Below are positions 11,947-17,946 of a stretch of 20,687 bases of DNA, piece after piece. The DNA is from a virus. The stretch spans positions 1 to 20,687 of the IMG/VR virus record IMGVR_UViG_3300021424_000288; one strand, given 5' to 3'. The position numbers and the translations under genes are program-made. Under the pieces are notes generated by a model that saw only the letters and a program-made list of their open reading frames with translations, did not search any database and had not been told where the DNA came from. Each line of letters starts with the position of its first letter. Positions within the stretch are counted from its first letter, which is position 1.

Positions 11947-13206
11947 TCACCTCCGAATGGTAGAAACAGCAACATCGCCCTGCTCAAAGATAATGTCCAC
12001 AACATTCTGGATCTTCTTTGCAGCGTTGGCAGTAGACTTGGAGAACACAGGGCAGATCACCAGACCATAAGATTTGGTGTATTCCTGCAGGTTACCAGCA
12101 GCAATCTGACCGTTACTAATACCAGCAGCATCATCAGGATGCAGACGAAGAGTACGGCCAACAGTCTGACCGATACCAACAATGTCCATATCGCGCATAA
12201 AGACCACTGCCTCCAGTGCAGCGATGTTGATACCCTCAGCAAGAATGCTGTGATGAAGAACCACAAACTTCTTGTCAGGATTGCGACCCCAGGCATTCAG
12301 AGTGTCAAAGAACACCTCACGGTTCACTTTGTTACCGTCGATGAATGCACCGTGCTTAGAAGTAATGTGCATCACAGAATAACCTTGCAGAGCAAGAACG
12401 TGAGCAAAGTCAGTCTCAGACAGCAGATTGATGATGTGCTTGGTTGCCTTGGCACAAATCAGAATCTTGTTGACAGGATTCTCCTCCAGAACTTCCAGAA
12501 GATTGTCACGGTCACGCTGAGCGATGTTGTCACCTTTCTGAACCATCTGCAGTTGCTTAGCAACAACCTTAGGAGGAATGATGTAACCACCATTCACAAG
12601 TTCAGGAGCAGGAACTTTGGCAATGATCTGACCATAGACTTCGGTCAGATTCATACCAGGCTTGGAGATGGTGGCAGAATACTTAGGAGTTGCAGTGAAG
12701 AAGTAGCAACGCTTTGCTTCCTGACTGAAATACTCAACAGCAGGAAAGAAGTGGCGTTGAACGCTGTTGTGTGCCTCATCGAAGTAAATCGTATCTACAT
12801 CAATTCCTGCCTTGGCAAGTTGACCAAGAGAGTTGTAAGTGGTGAAGATCAGTTTGTGTTTGGGAGCATCAGGATTGAATGCACAAGTCACAATTTGATT
12901 CCAGTGCTGAATCTCAGAGGGTTTCGTGGTGCTGAAGTGATGAGTCTCACCACTGTGAACGTGCAGAACAGCAACGTTAGTGATAAACTCAAGGTACTCA
13001 GAAGACAGCTGCTCAGCAAGCAGAATGCGAGGAGCAACAACTACAACAGTCTTAGGAGTTTCAGATTGAAACACACGCATTGCATCAAAGATACCCACAT
13101 TGGTCTTACCACCACCAGTGGGAAACACACAGATACCTTTCAGATACTTAGCAAGAGCGTCAAGTGCTTTTTGTTGGTGAGGACGCAGTTGGAACACAGG
13201 TCTCAT
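11947..13206 (-). CDS. Superfamily 2 DNA/RNA helicase (DEAH type)
   Basis: A 419 aa protein with motifs in order: Q-like RPHQQKAL at 8-15; Walker A FPTGGGKT at 28-35; motif Ia VVVAPRILLAEQL; motif II DEAH at 143-146; motif III TATP at 171-174; RecA-2 motif V LAEGINIAAL at 322-331; motif VI QTVGRTLR at 347-354. This is the type III restriction-subunit/UvsW-like group. It uses ATP to unwind or remodel nucleic acids, probably in phage replication or recombination. No nuclease or target-recognition domain follows, so it is not a complete Res subunit. Assignment to T4 UvsW is possible but not certain. First gene of a unit with oxygenase and two unknowns. Confidence 0.92.
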   Translation of the reverse strand: MRPVFQLRPHQQKALDALAKYLKGICVFPTGGGKTNVGIFDAMRVFQSETPKTVVVVAPRILLAEQLSSEYLEFITNVAVLHVHSGETHHFSTTKPSEIQHWNQIVTCAFNPDAPKHKLIFTTYNSLGQLAKAGIDVDTIYFDEAHNSVQRHFFPAVEYFSQEAKRCYFFTATPKYSATISKPGMNLTEVYGQIIAKVPAPELVNGGYIIPPKVVAKQLQMVQKGDNIAQRDRDNLLEVLEENPVNKILICAKATKHIINLLSETDFAHVLALQGYSVMHITSKHGAFIDGNKVNREVFFDTLNAWGRNPDKKFVVLHHSILAEGINIAALEAVVFMRDMDIVGIGQTVGRTLRLHPDDAAGISNGQIAAGNLQEYTKSYGLVICPVFSKSTANAAKKIQNVVDIIFEQGDVAVSTIRR

Positions 13207-13223
13207 CAGTTGAATATGGGAAT

Positions 13224-13279
13224 ATTATAACGGAAAAAGGACCCCCGCAGGAGTCCAGTGTGACAGTTTAGAAACTGGT
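13224..13279 (-). promoter_or_regulatory. Promoter with upstream dyad box (boundary f)
   Basis: Minus-strand TATAAT at 13229-13224. 29 bp above is GTCACA (plus TGTGAC 13259-13264) in the dyad CAGTTT 13264-13269 / AAACTG 13272-13277, directly after the stop of the 403 aa gene. The spacer holds a full terminator. Drives the helicase unit. Confidence 0.75.
13234..13256 (-). terminator. Rho-independent terminator
   Basis: Minus strand: GGACTCC, loop TGCG, GGGGTCC (7 pairs, one G-U), followed by TTTTT. Ends the 403 aa gene's transcript 24 bases after its stop and lies wholly between the dyad and the -10 of the next unit. Confidence 0.85.
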
Positions 13280-14491
13280 TCAGAAAGAATCGCAGCGAGC
13301 GACAATTTGACCTTTGATTTCCTTTTCAGGAGTCAGATTACCTTTTTTACGATTAGAATTGCAAAGATTAGTGATTGCATTCACAAAGTCCTTGTTTTTG
13401 GAAGTAAAGAAAGCTTCCTCAACAATTCCTTCACAAGTCATATAATTGTTGACACGATTGCATACTTGAAGAACTTGAAGCCAAGCACCCTTAGTATCTT
13501 TAGTGCTGCCAATCACCATAGACTGTTTACGAACCTTGTTCTTGAAGTAACCTACGATAAAGTCACAAGTATCAAAGGTTTTACCAGTCTTTTCCTCATA
13601 GATAGGTACAACGACCTTATCAAAGTTGTAAAGTGCCTTGATCAGGTATGCAGAGATTTCTTTAGAATCAGACTCTTTATCCCAATTGATTTCTTCGGAA
13701 AGAGTTTTTACAATCTTCGTAAGAACATTCGGACGATCGTCGTTGTTTGCCCATCCTACAAGGCGTTCGATCTCACGAACCTTCGTGATGCAGCATTTTG
13801 CACCAGAAACAAGAGGAAATTCGTGCGAAACGGGTTGCCAAGTAAGATAAGGAATACTCAGATAGAAAGCACGAGTATTCAGAGCACTTTGCTCACCAAG
13901 TTGACAACGGTGCTCCAACTTTTCCCAATCTTTGGTAGTGTTAATCGACTTAACTTCCCGATAGAAAATATTAGAAGCTTCCAGTTCACGAGTTTTTTTA
14001 GGAACGTTCGAGTTAAAAGCAACCACACGACCTCTAATAGTCATAGTAAGGTCAGTTGAAGCGGCAATAGCCAATGCCTGCATCGTAGTGTGCTGCTTTT
14101 TGGTTACTTGAAACTTACCAGTTCTTTCGTCAAAGATAAAAACAGGAGTTTCGGATTCTTGAAAATTAACTTTAAACTTATAGTTTTTGAAGTTTTCTTC
14201 ACAAAAATCAGGTTGAATCAAACGAATCTGTCCCTGTGCATACTCAATAAGGTTGGCAGGAACTGCAACAGAGAAAGTTTTCTTTTCTTCAGTCTGTTCT
14301 TTTTGTTTCTGAACAAAATCTTCTACAGAAAGAGCACATTCTCCTTCGGGATAGATTACTGCAACTTGGTCTTTATTATCTTCGACCATTTTAAAAAGTT
14401 TAGAAAATTTAGGATCTTCAAGAAGTTTGAGACCAGAAACTTTCTGAGAATAAGAACCGACTTGATTGTCGGCAAAAGAAACGGTAGTCAT
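13280..14491 (-). CDS. Unrecognised 403 aa protein
   Basis: One of the largest complete frames here, with no family I can name. Starts MTTVSFADNQVGSYSQKVSG. The N-terminal ~150 residues are Lys/Glu-rich (EDFVQKQKEQTEEKKTFSVA). The centre has GRVVAFNSNVPKKTRELEAS and a Cys pair GAKCCITK. The C-terminal third has ALYNFDKVVVPIYEEKTGKT, a helix with NKVRKQSMVIGSTKD, and further cysteines (QVCNRVNN, MTCEG, NLCNSNRKKGN). Soluble, no signal or membrane segment. It forms its own unit with the only consensus sigma70 promoter seen and a terminator after it, so it is probably made early and in quantity. A nucleic-acid-binding or host-takeover role is a guess. Confidence 0.85.
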   Translation of the reverse strand: MTTVSFADNQVGSYSQKVSGLKLLEDPKFSKLFKMVEDNKDQVAVIYPEGECALSVEDFVQKQKEQTEEKKTFSVAVPANLIEYAQGQIRLIQPDFCEENFKNYKFKVNFQESETPVFIFDERTGKFQVTKKQHTTMQALAIAASTDLTMTIRGRVVAFNSNVPKKTRELEASNIFYREVKSINTTKDWEKLEHRCQLGEQSALNTRAFYLSIPYLTWQPVSHEFPLVSGAKCCITKVREIERLVGWANNDDRPNVLTKIVKTLSEEINWDKESDSKEISAYLIKALYNFDKVVVPIYEEKTGKTFDTCDFIVGYFKNKVRKQSMVIGSTKDTKGAWLQVLQVCNRVNNYMTCEGIVEEAFFTSKNKDFVNAITNLCNSNRKKGNLTPEKEIKGQIVARCDSF

Positions 14492-14570
14492 AATGACAAA
14501 ATGAAAGTAAGGTAAACACGCTTTAAGGCAGCGGAACCGTCAGATTGGTTGGTTTCCCTCCCTCACCGAC
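14492..14570 (-). other. Probable untranslated leader of the 403 aa gene
   Basis: About 80 nt lie between the predicted transcription start near 14570 and the ATG at 14491, much longer than the 10-20 nt leaders of the other units. It holds GGGAGGGAAACC and AACCAACC blocks and GACGGTTCCGCTGCC, which can pair locally, and no Shine-Dalgarno before the ATG. No known riboswitch recognised. Confidence 0.4.
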
Positions 14571-14576
14571 TCAAGT

Positions 14577-14620
14577 AATATAAGACATCTGAGTGGGAAT
14601 GTCAACCTGTATGTGCCACT
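14577..14620 (-). promoter_or_regulatory. Consensus sigma70 promoter plus upstream box (boundary g)
   Basis: Minus strand: TTGACA at 14605-14600, 17 bp spacer, TATATT at 14582-14577. GGCACA (plus TGTGCC 14612-14617) lies 29 bp above the -10, as in the other copies, but the second dyad arm is not clear. Box and -35 lie in and next to the 3' end of the gene at 14602. Confidence 0.8.
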
Positions 14621-15084
14621 TGTTCATCCGTCACATTACTTCCAAGAACTCGTACAATCAAATCCAATGATCTTTGTTGTGGTCTCTGTCCCCATCCATA
14701 CCATTTACCTTTCTTTCCATTATGATAAGGTGGAATTTTACCGACTGAATAGTATTGTTCAGCAGTTAAATCATAAATTTTCTTACCATCTTGTAACCAC
14801 CAATGATACTCATTACGATAATCAGTTCCAACCATTGGAACTAATAAATCAGTATCCATCAAGTAGAACAATGCTTGTGTAGATGGATAGCAATATCCAT
14901 ACATTGGATTTGTTTTATTTTCTGGACGATACCTAGGTGTCAAAAGATCTGGTGTGAGATTGCGTTTAATCAACCCCATCACCAGACTTAGGTTGTTTTC
15001 AGAGTATCGATAAGGTTCAAAGGATAATCTACGAGTCTCTATAATATCCTTTCTATTGTATCGATGACGTTCAACAGTTTTCAT
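14602..15084 (-). CDS. Protein with a Cys-His-Asp pattern, possible papain/transglutaminase-like fold
   Basis: A 160 aa protein from ATG 15084 (TTG 15111 would add nine residues). The centre reads GYCYPSTQALFYLMDTDLLV, then EYHWWLQDGKKIYDLTAEQY, so Cys65, His94 and Asp105 follow in the order and spacing of papain-like/transglutaminase-like cysteine enzymes. I recall similar 'GHCYVASEALYH...HWFL...DPTAEQF' proteins in phages and bacteria, all uncharacterised. Catalysis is inference; it could also be a dead fold that binds peptide. The C-terminus (EQVAHTG) is encoded by the promoter box of boundary g. It follows the HExxH gene in the same unit. Confidence 0.8.
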   Translation of the reverse strand: MKTVERHRYNRKDIIETRRLSFEPYRYSENNLSLVMGLIKRNLTPDLLTPRYRPENKTNPMYGYCYPSTQALFYLMDTDLLVPMVGTDYRNEYHWWLQDGKKIYDLTAEQYYSVGKIPPYHNGKKGKWYGWGQRPQQRSLDLIVRVLGSNVTDEQVAHTG

Positions 15085-15123
15085 AAGATTCTTAAAGAAA
15101 TATTTAGCCAACTTGTCTTCAAA

Positions 15124-15155
15124 CCCAACAAAGGTATTCTAGAGGGATTGTTGGG
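15124..15155 (-). terminator. Hairpin over the stop of the HExxH gene
   Basis: Perfect 8 bp stem CCCAACAA / TTGTTGGG with a 16-base loop, followed on the minus strand by TTT. The stop codon (15139-15141) is in the loop. Too weak a T-run for a firm terminator; it may lower expression of the next gene. Confidence 0.4.
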
Positions 15156-15576
15156 TATCTGTCAAGTAGTTTAGATATTCCTCGTAGAGCACTTTTTCCA
15201 TTATGAAAGATTGTTGTTCCCACGGTTGATCAGAATAGTCCAGATGAGAATGATCAATACCCCTCCAATGTCTCTTACCATACTTATCTCGAAGAGCACC
15301 CTTAACGTGCTGATTAATGTGCCACAACTCGTGAAGTAATACAATTGTATAGTGTTCTAGTGACAATCGATTATGCATCTCGATCTCAAATGCCCGAGGT
15401 CTATGGTCACAATCAGTCACACCAACCCATCCATAAACTCCATCACGCAACATTCCGCGATGATTGACAGAGACTTCCAATTTGTAACGCGGAAGTTCTT
15501 TTTGAATAAACCAATTTACAATTTTTTCACAGCGTTTCTTGCTGTAATTGTATCCACTAGTGTATAATGAAAGCAT
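15139..15576 (-). CDS. Putative zinc metallopeptidase (HExxH), SprT-like
   Basis: A 145 aa protein. LLHELWHINQHVKG contains the zincin motif HExxH (His82, Glu83, His86), and SDQPWEQQSFIMEK offers a third ligand Glu120. The order and short length suit SprT/WLM-like or phage minimal metallopeptidases. Upstream strands (GVYGWVGVTDCDHRPRAFEI) fit the edge of such a fold. Target unknown. The frame is open to a GTG at 15633, but ATG 15576 overlaps the stop of the 34 aa peptide (TGATG), so I chose it. Confidence 0.75.
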   Translation of the reverse strand: MLSLYTSGYNYSKKRCEKIVNWFIQKELPRYKLEVSVNHRGMLRDGVYGWVGVTDCDHRPRAFEIEMHNRLSLEHYTIVLLHELWHINQHVKGALRDKYGKRHWRGIDHSHLDYSDQPWEQQSFIMEKVLYEEYLNYLTDTQQSL

Positions 15577-15680
15577 CAGAATACAAAGTTCAAAAGAGCT
15601 GCAGAAACTTTTGTTGTCCAGTGAATGAACCACACAAAGGAACCAACAAAAATCAGACGATCTAGACTTGAATACTTCAT
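15576..15680 (-). CDS. Tiny membrane peptide, 34 aa
   Basis: From ATG 15680: MKYSSLDRLIFVGSFVWFIH, then WTTKVSAALLNFVF. Nearly the whole peptide after residue 8 is hydrophobic, a single membrane helix. It is the first gene after the promoter at 15708-15703, with a short leader, and shares TGATG with the HExxH gene. Support is the position, the clean stop-start coupling and the composition; not recognised as a family. Confidence 0.6.
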   Translation of the reverse strand: MKYSSLDRLIFVGSFVWFIHWTTKVSAALLNFVF

Positions 15681-15702
15681 AGGTGTCTGTGGTTGCTCAG
15701 AC

Positions 15703-15759
15703 ACTATAAGACCCCTCACAGGCGATTCTGGAGGGGTCTAGGACAGTTTTTAGACTGTC
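15703..15759 (-). promoter_or_regulatory. Promoter with upstream dyad box (boundary h)
   Basis: Minus-strand -10 TATAGT at 15708-15703. 30 bp above is the box variant AAACTGTCCTA (plus TAGGAC 15739-15744) in the perfect dyad GACAGT 15742-15747 / ACTGTC 15754-15759, which overlaps the stop of the 113 aa gene. Separates the tail-fibre region from the non-structural units. Confidence 0.7.
15709..15739 (-). terminator. Strong hairpin, probable terminator of the tail-fibre unit
   Basis: Perfect 9 bp stem AGACCCCTC / GAGGGGTCT (minus strand), 13-base loop, followed by only TAT before the -10. The stem is strong but the T-run is nearly absent, so it may protect the RNA 3' end rather than terminate. 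Confidence 0.6.
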
Positions 15760-16091
15760 ATATCGATTTTGTTTTCGTCGTAAACAAAGATACCATCATG
15801 AGGTAAATCAATATACCTGCGGTCATTGAAGTAAATTCTTTTTCCGGCAAATTGAACTCTTGCTTTTCTTGGTCCAAGAATTGAAATCAAATCCTGAATA
15901 ATTTCTTCGTTTGCCTTATGAGCAATTTGATGAACAATCATGAAATGATACTTGTCAAAAAATTCTACAGCTCCATCTTCTCCTGCTGGTGGGCATGGAT
16001 GCTCCACAGAACAATAGCATCCTAGTTCATTATGCATTTCTAGACAGCAAGTATATGGTTTTGAAAATAGTTTACGTAGTAGTTTCTTCAT
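15750..16091 (-). CDS. Cys-rich N-terminus protein, 113 aa
   Basis: Starts MKKLLRKLFSKPYTCCLEMH; cysteines cluster at 15, 16, 25, 27 and 33 (CC, CYC, HPC), perhaps a metal site. Next come FFDKYHFMIVHQIAHKANEE and a helix IIQDLISILGP, then strands KARVQFAGKRIYF and IDLPHDGIFVYDENKID. Not recognised. Overlaps the 155 aa gene by 20 bp and is the last gene of the tail-fibre unit. Confidence 0.7.
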   Translation of the reverse strand: MKKLLRKLFSKPYTCCLEMHNELGCYCSVEHPCPPAGEDGAVEFFDKYHFMIVHQIAHKANEEIIQDLISILGPRKARVQFAGKRIYFNDRRYIDLPHDGIFVYDENKIDMTV

Positions 16092-16539
16092 CGATATCTC
16101 TCACAATTAATACTTGATTTACTTCATCCCATTCAAAAGTTTGTGTTATTGGACCTGGTTCTGGAATTGAATATTTATTCCATGTTTGAGTTTCTTCATT
16201 CCATAAGAAATAGAATCCTTCTTCAACTGGAATAGGAATGGGTGGTTCCCATCTTAGGGATTGTTCATTTAACACCCATGAAGGATTAGTTTCTGGTTTT
16301 GGTGATATAAATGCATCTCTAGTTCTATCATAAGTATCTCCAATACAAGCAAACTTGCTTCTAAAATTATTATTATAAGAAGTTTGAACCCATTCAGTAT
16401 CATACCCAAAAAGTTCTTTCAAAAATGCAATACCAAGAACTTCATTCTCTTGTCCATTTTCATCAATTAGTTCGTCGTCAGATACTGCAACTAATCTTTC
16501 AACTATATTATTGTTGATTATCTTTGCGAAATTTGCCAT
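16072..16539 (-). CDS. Conserved cyanophage protein of the tail-fibre region, 155 aa
   Basis: Starts MANFAKIINNNIVERLVAVS, then DDELIDENGQE, GIAFLKELFG, WVQTSYNNNFRSKFACIGDT, YDRTRDAFISPKPETNPSW and a repeated W-rich end (SLRWEPPIPIPV, FLWNEETQTWNKY, FEWDEVNQ). I recall this MANFAKL...QTSYNGNFR...YD..RDAFI...PSW.L layout from cyanomyoviruses near tail fibres, where it is thought to be a virion protein. The tryptophan turns may bind glycan or pack on a fibre (inference). Confidence 0.8.
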   Translation of the reverse strand: MANFAKIINNNIVERLVAVSDDELIDENGQENEVLGIAFLKELFGYDTEWVQTSYNNNFRSKFACIGDTYDRTRDAFISPKPETNPSWVLNEQSLRWEPPIPIPVEEGFYFLWNEETQTWNKYSIPEPGPITQTFEWDEVNQVLIVRDIDEETTT

Positions 16540-16544
16540 TGTTT

Positions 16545-17558
16545 TTATGGGTATAAGTAACGAATACCAACTCTTCCTCTACCACCAGAACCTCCATCCA
16601 TAGTAGTAAATCCACCCTGTCCTGGGTTGTTTGCTCCACCACCACCAGCACCGCCAGTATTTATTGTACCATTACCGGCAAGAGTTCTTGTGACTGGAAC
16701 GCCTGGAAATGCAAACGAATATCTTCCTCCAGGACCACCACCACCAGGACCACCACCACCAGGCCCATAAGTTCCCGGTGGGTATGGGAAGTACACCATT
16801 GAACCTCCACCACCACCGCCAGAATAAGTTCCTCCACCGACAGTCCATCCTACTGGTGAGCCAGGTCCTCCATTACCAGCAGTAGTTCCTGCAGCACCTC
16901 CAGTAGATCCAGAACCTCCGCCACCTCCACCACTTCTTACATTTGGGTTTGGAACTGATTGAGCTCCACCAGCGTTTCCTTGTCCAGGAGTTCCGGAACC
17001 TACACTACCACCAGGGGAAAATCCACCACCACCAGAACCACCAGGAGAACCACCAGCACCCCCACCAGTTGATGTAATTGTAGAGAATATTGATGGACTT
17101 CCATTTCCACTAGAACCACCACCAGGTCCTACTGTAATTGGATAGTTTGTTGCTGTGATTGGGAATCCAGTTCCAGTTCTAAATCCACCAGCACCTCCAC
17201 CACCACCTGCAGCAACACCAGGAGCAGCTGCTCCACCACCACCGCCTGCAACCACAAAATACTCAACTGTATTACGAGTTGGTGGTGCTGAACTAACACT
17301 GAAAGTATCTGTTGTATCAAAAATATGATATCTATAGCCATCACCAGGAGTAGATGTTGTACCTCCTGTTGCAGTTAATCCAGCACTTTTACCTCTCAAA
17401 TCATTCATTGAGATTGTCGTTGCTGGTGTTGAAAAAGGAGAACCTGCTAAGTTTCTTACTCCACTATCATTTAATGAAATAGTGGATGTTGAAGGATTAC
17501 TAAGTTCAGTGTTTACCTGGCTCATTGAAATTGAAGCAGGTGCTGATGGTAAAACCAT
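16545..17558 (-). CDS. Glycine-rich tail-fibre adhesin, copy 2
   Basis: A 337 aa protein. Residues 1-60 hold three repeats (ISMSQVNTEL at 10, ISLNDSGVRNLAG at 27, ISMNDLRGKSA at 49), a module common at the N-terminus of phage fibre tips. After a spacer with RYHIFDTTDTFSVS and VEYFVVAGGGGG, residues ~105-325 are a glycine-rich domain with runs of GGGGG, then a GRGRVGIRYLYP end. Such domains can form poly-glycine helices with variable loops that bind host receptors, as in gp38-type adhesins (known for that family, inferred here). Start ATG 17558 has AAGGAG upstream. Second copy of the cassette at 17947-19266. Confidence 0.85.
   Translation of the reverse strand: MVLPSAPASISMSQVNTELSNPSTSTISLNDSGVRNLAGSPFSTPATTISMNDLRGKSAGLTATGGTTSTPGDGYRYHIFDTTDTFSVSSAPPTRNTVEYFVVAGGGGGAAAPGVAAGGGGGAGGFRTGTGFPITATNYPITVGPGGGSSGNGSPSIFSTITSTGGGAGGSPGGSGGGGFSPGGSVGSGTPGQGNAGGAQSVPNPNVRSGGGGGGSGSTGGAAGTTAGNGGPGSPVGWTVGGGTYSGGGGGGSMVYFPYPPGTYGPGGGGPGGGGPGGRYSFAFPGVPVTRTLAGNGTINTGGAGGGGANNPGQGGFTTMDGGSGGRGRVGIRYLYP
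16729..16765 (-). repeat. 15-bp tandem repeat in the glycine-rich gene
   Basis: Two full units of CCAGGACCACCACCA (16729-16743, 16744-16758) and a partial third encode GPGGGGPGGGG. A likely slippage site for changing adhesin loop length. Confidence 0.7.
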
Positions 17559-17561
17559 ATG

Positions 17562-17900
17562 TTATTTCTCCTTCTTGTTCCAGGGAAAATCTTCTTCTTT
17601 GACCAACACTCGGTTCACTCTTGATTTATTAATTTCAATCTCGATTTGATTATTTATTTGCTCTTCATTTACTACAGATTTAATCCAATTAATTATGTCC
17701 TGCTTTTTTAGATCAGAATATGGAATAAAAGAATTTGGTTTAAGTTGTTCTTCGGTAAATTCTGTTTTTCTTTTTACCGAGCCTTTATGATAGTCTATTG
17801 AATCAACACCAATTTTTTCCCAGAGAACTTCAACAACTACGTCATCAATTGAATTTCTAGTTTCTTTTGTTAAAGAATGTATTCTCCAAGTATATTTCAT
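17562..17900 (-). CDS. Partner protein of the glycine-rich adhesin, copy 2
   Basis: A 112 aa protein, MKYTWRIHSLTKETRNSIDD at the start, then VVVEVLWEKIGVDSID, FIPYSDLKKQDIINWIKSVV, a C-terminal helix and EEDFPWNKKEK. It is a diverged paralogue of the protein at 18928-19266 (shared YTW.IHSLTK.T.N.ID.VV, WEK.G, F.PY..L...I.NW.K, FPWN). Related proteins lie beside fibre genes in many cyanomyoviruses by recall. As a short acidic/basic helical protein made just before an adhesin it could be a chaperone or connector (inference). Own late promoter upstream. Confidence 0.85.
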   Translation of the reverse strand: MKYTWRIHSLTKETRNSIDDVVVEVLWEKIGVDSIDYHKGSVKRKTEFTEEQLKPNSFIPYSDLKKQDIINWIKSVVNEEQINNQIEIEINKSRVNRVLVKEEDFPWNKKEK

Positions 17901-17912
17901 AATGTTTTTAGG

Positions 17913-17920
17913 TATTTATG
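17913..17920 (-). promoter_or_regulatory. T4-type late promoter
   Basis: CATAAATA on the minus strand, 13 bases above the ATG at 17900, matches the cyanophage late consensus NATAAATA (T4 TATAAATA). It lies in the 46 bp AT-rich gap between the two adhesin cassettes, the only gap in this block. Confidence 0.7.
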
Positions 17921-17946
17921 TTTTTTAATGAAATATATAATATTTT

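Noticed and set aside
11947-13206. Helicase as the Res subunit of a type III restriction system, with the methyltransferase at 2764 as Mod
   Set aside because: No nuclease domain in the helicase, no target-recognition domain in the 190 aa methyltransferase, and they lie 8 kb apart in different units.
12139-13230. 363-codon open frame on the plus strand
   Set aside because: It is the antisense shadow of the helicase gene, whose motifs are unmistakable; its own translation has no recognisable domain and low-complexity composition.
13307-14059. 250-codon open frame on the plus strand
   Set aside because: Antisense to the 403 aa gene, which has promoter, terminator and normal composition; nothing supports plus-strand expression.
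1434-15759. Repeated TGTGCCAGTTT elements as a CRISPR array or insertion-sequence ends
   Set aside because: Copies are kilobases apart, each at a gene boundary beside a -10, with no regular spacers, no transposase and no target duplications.
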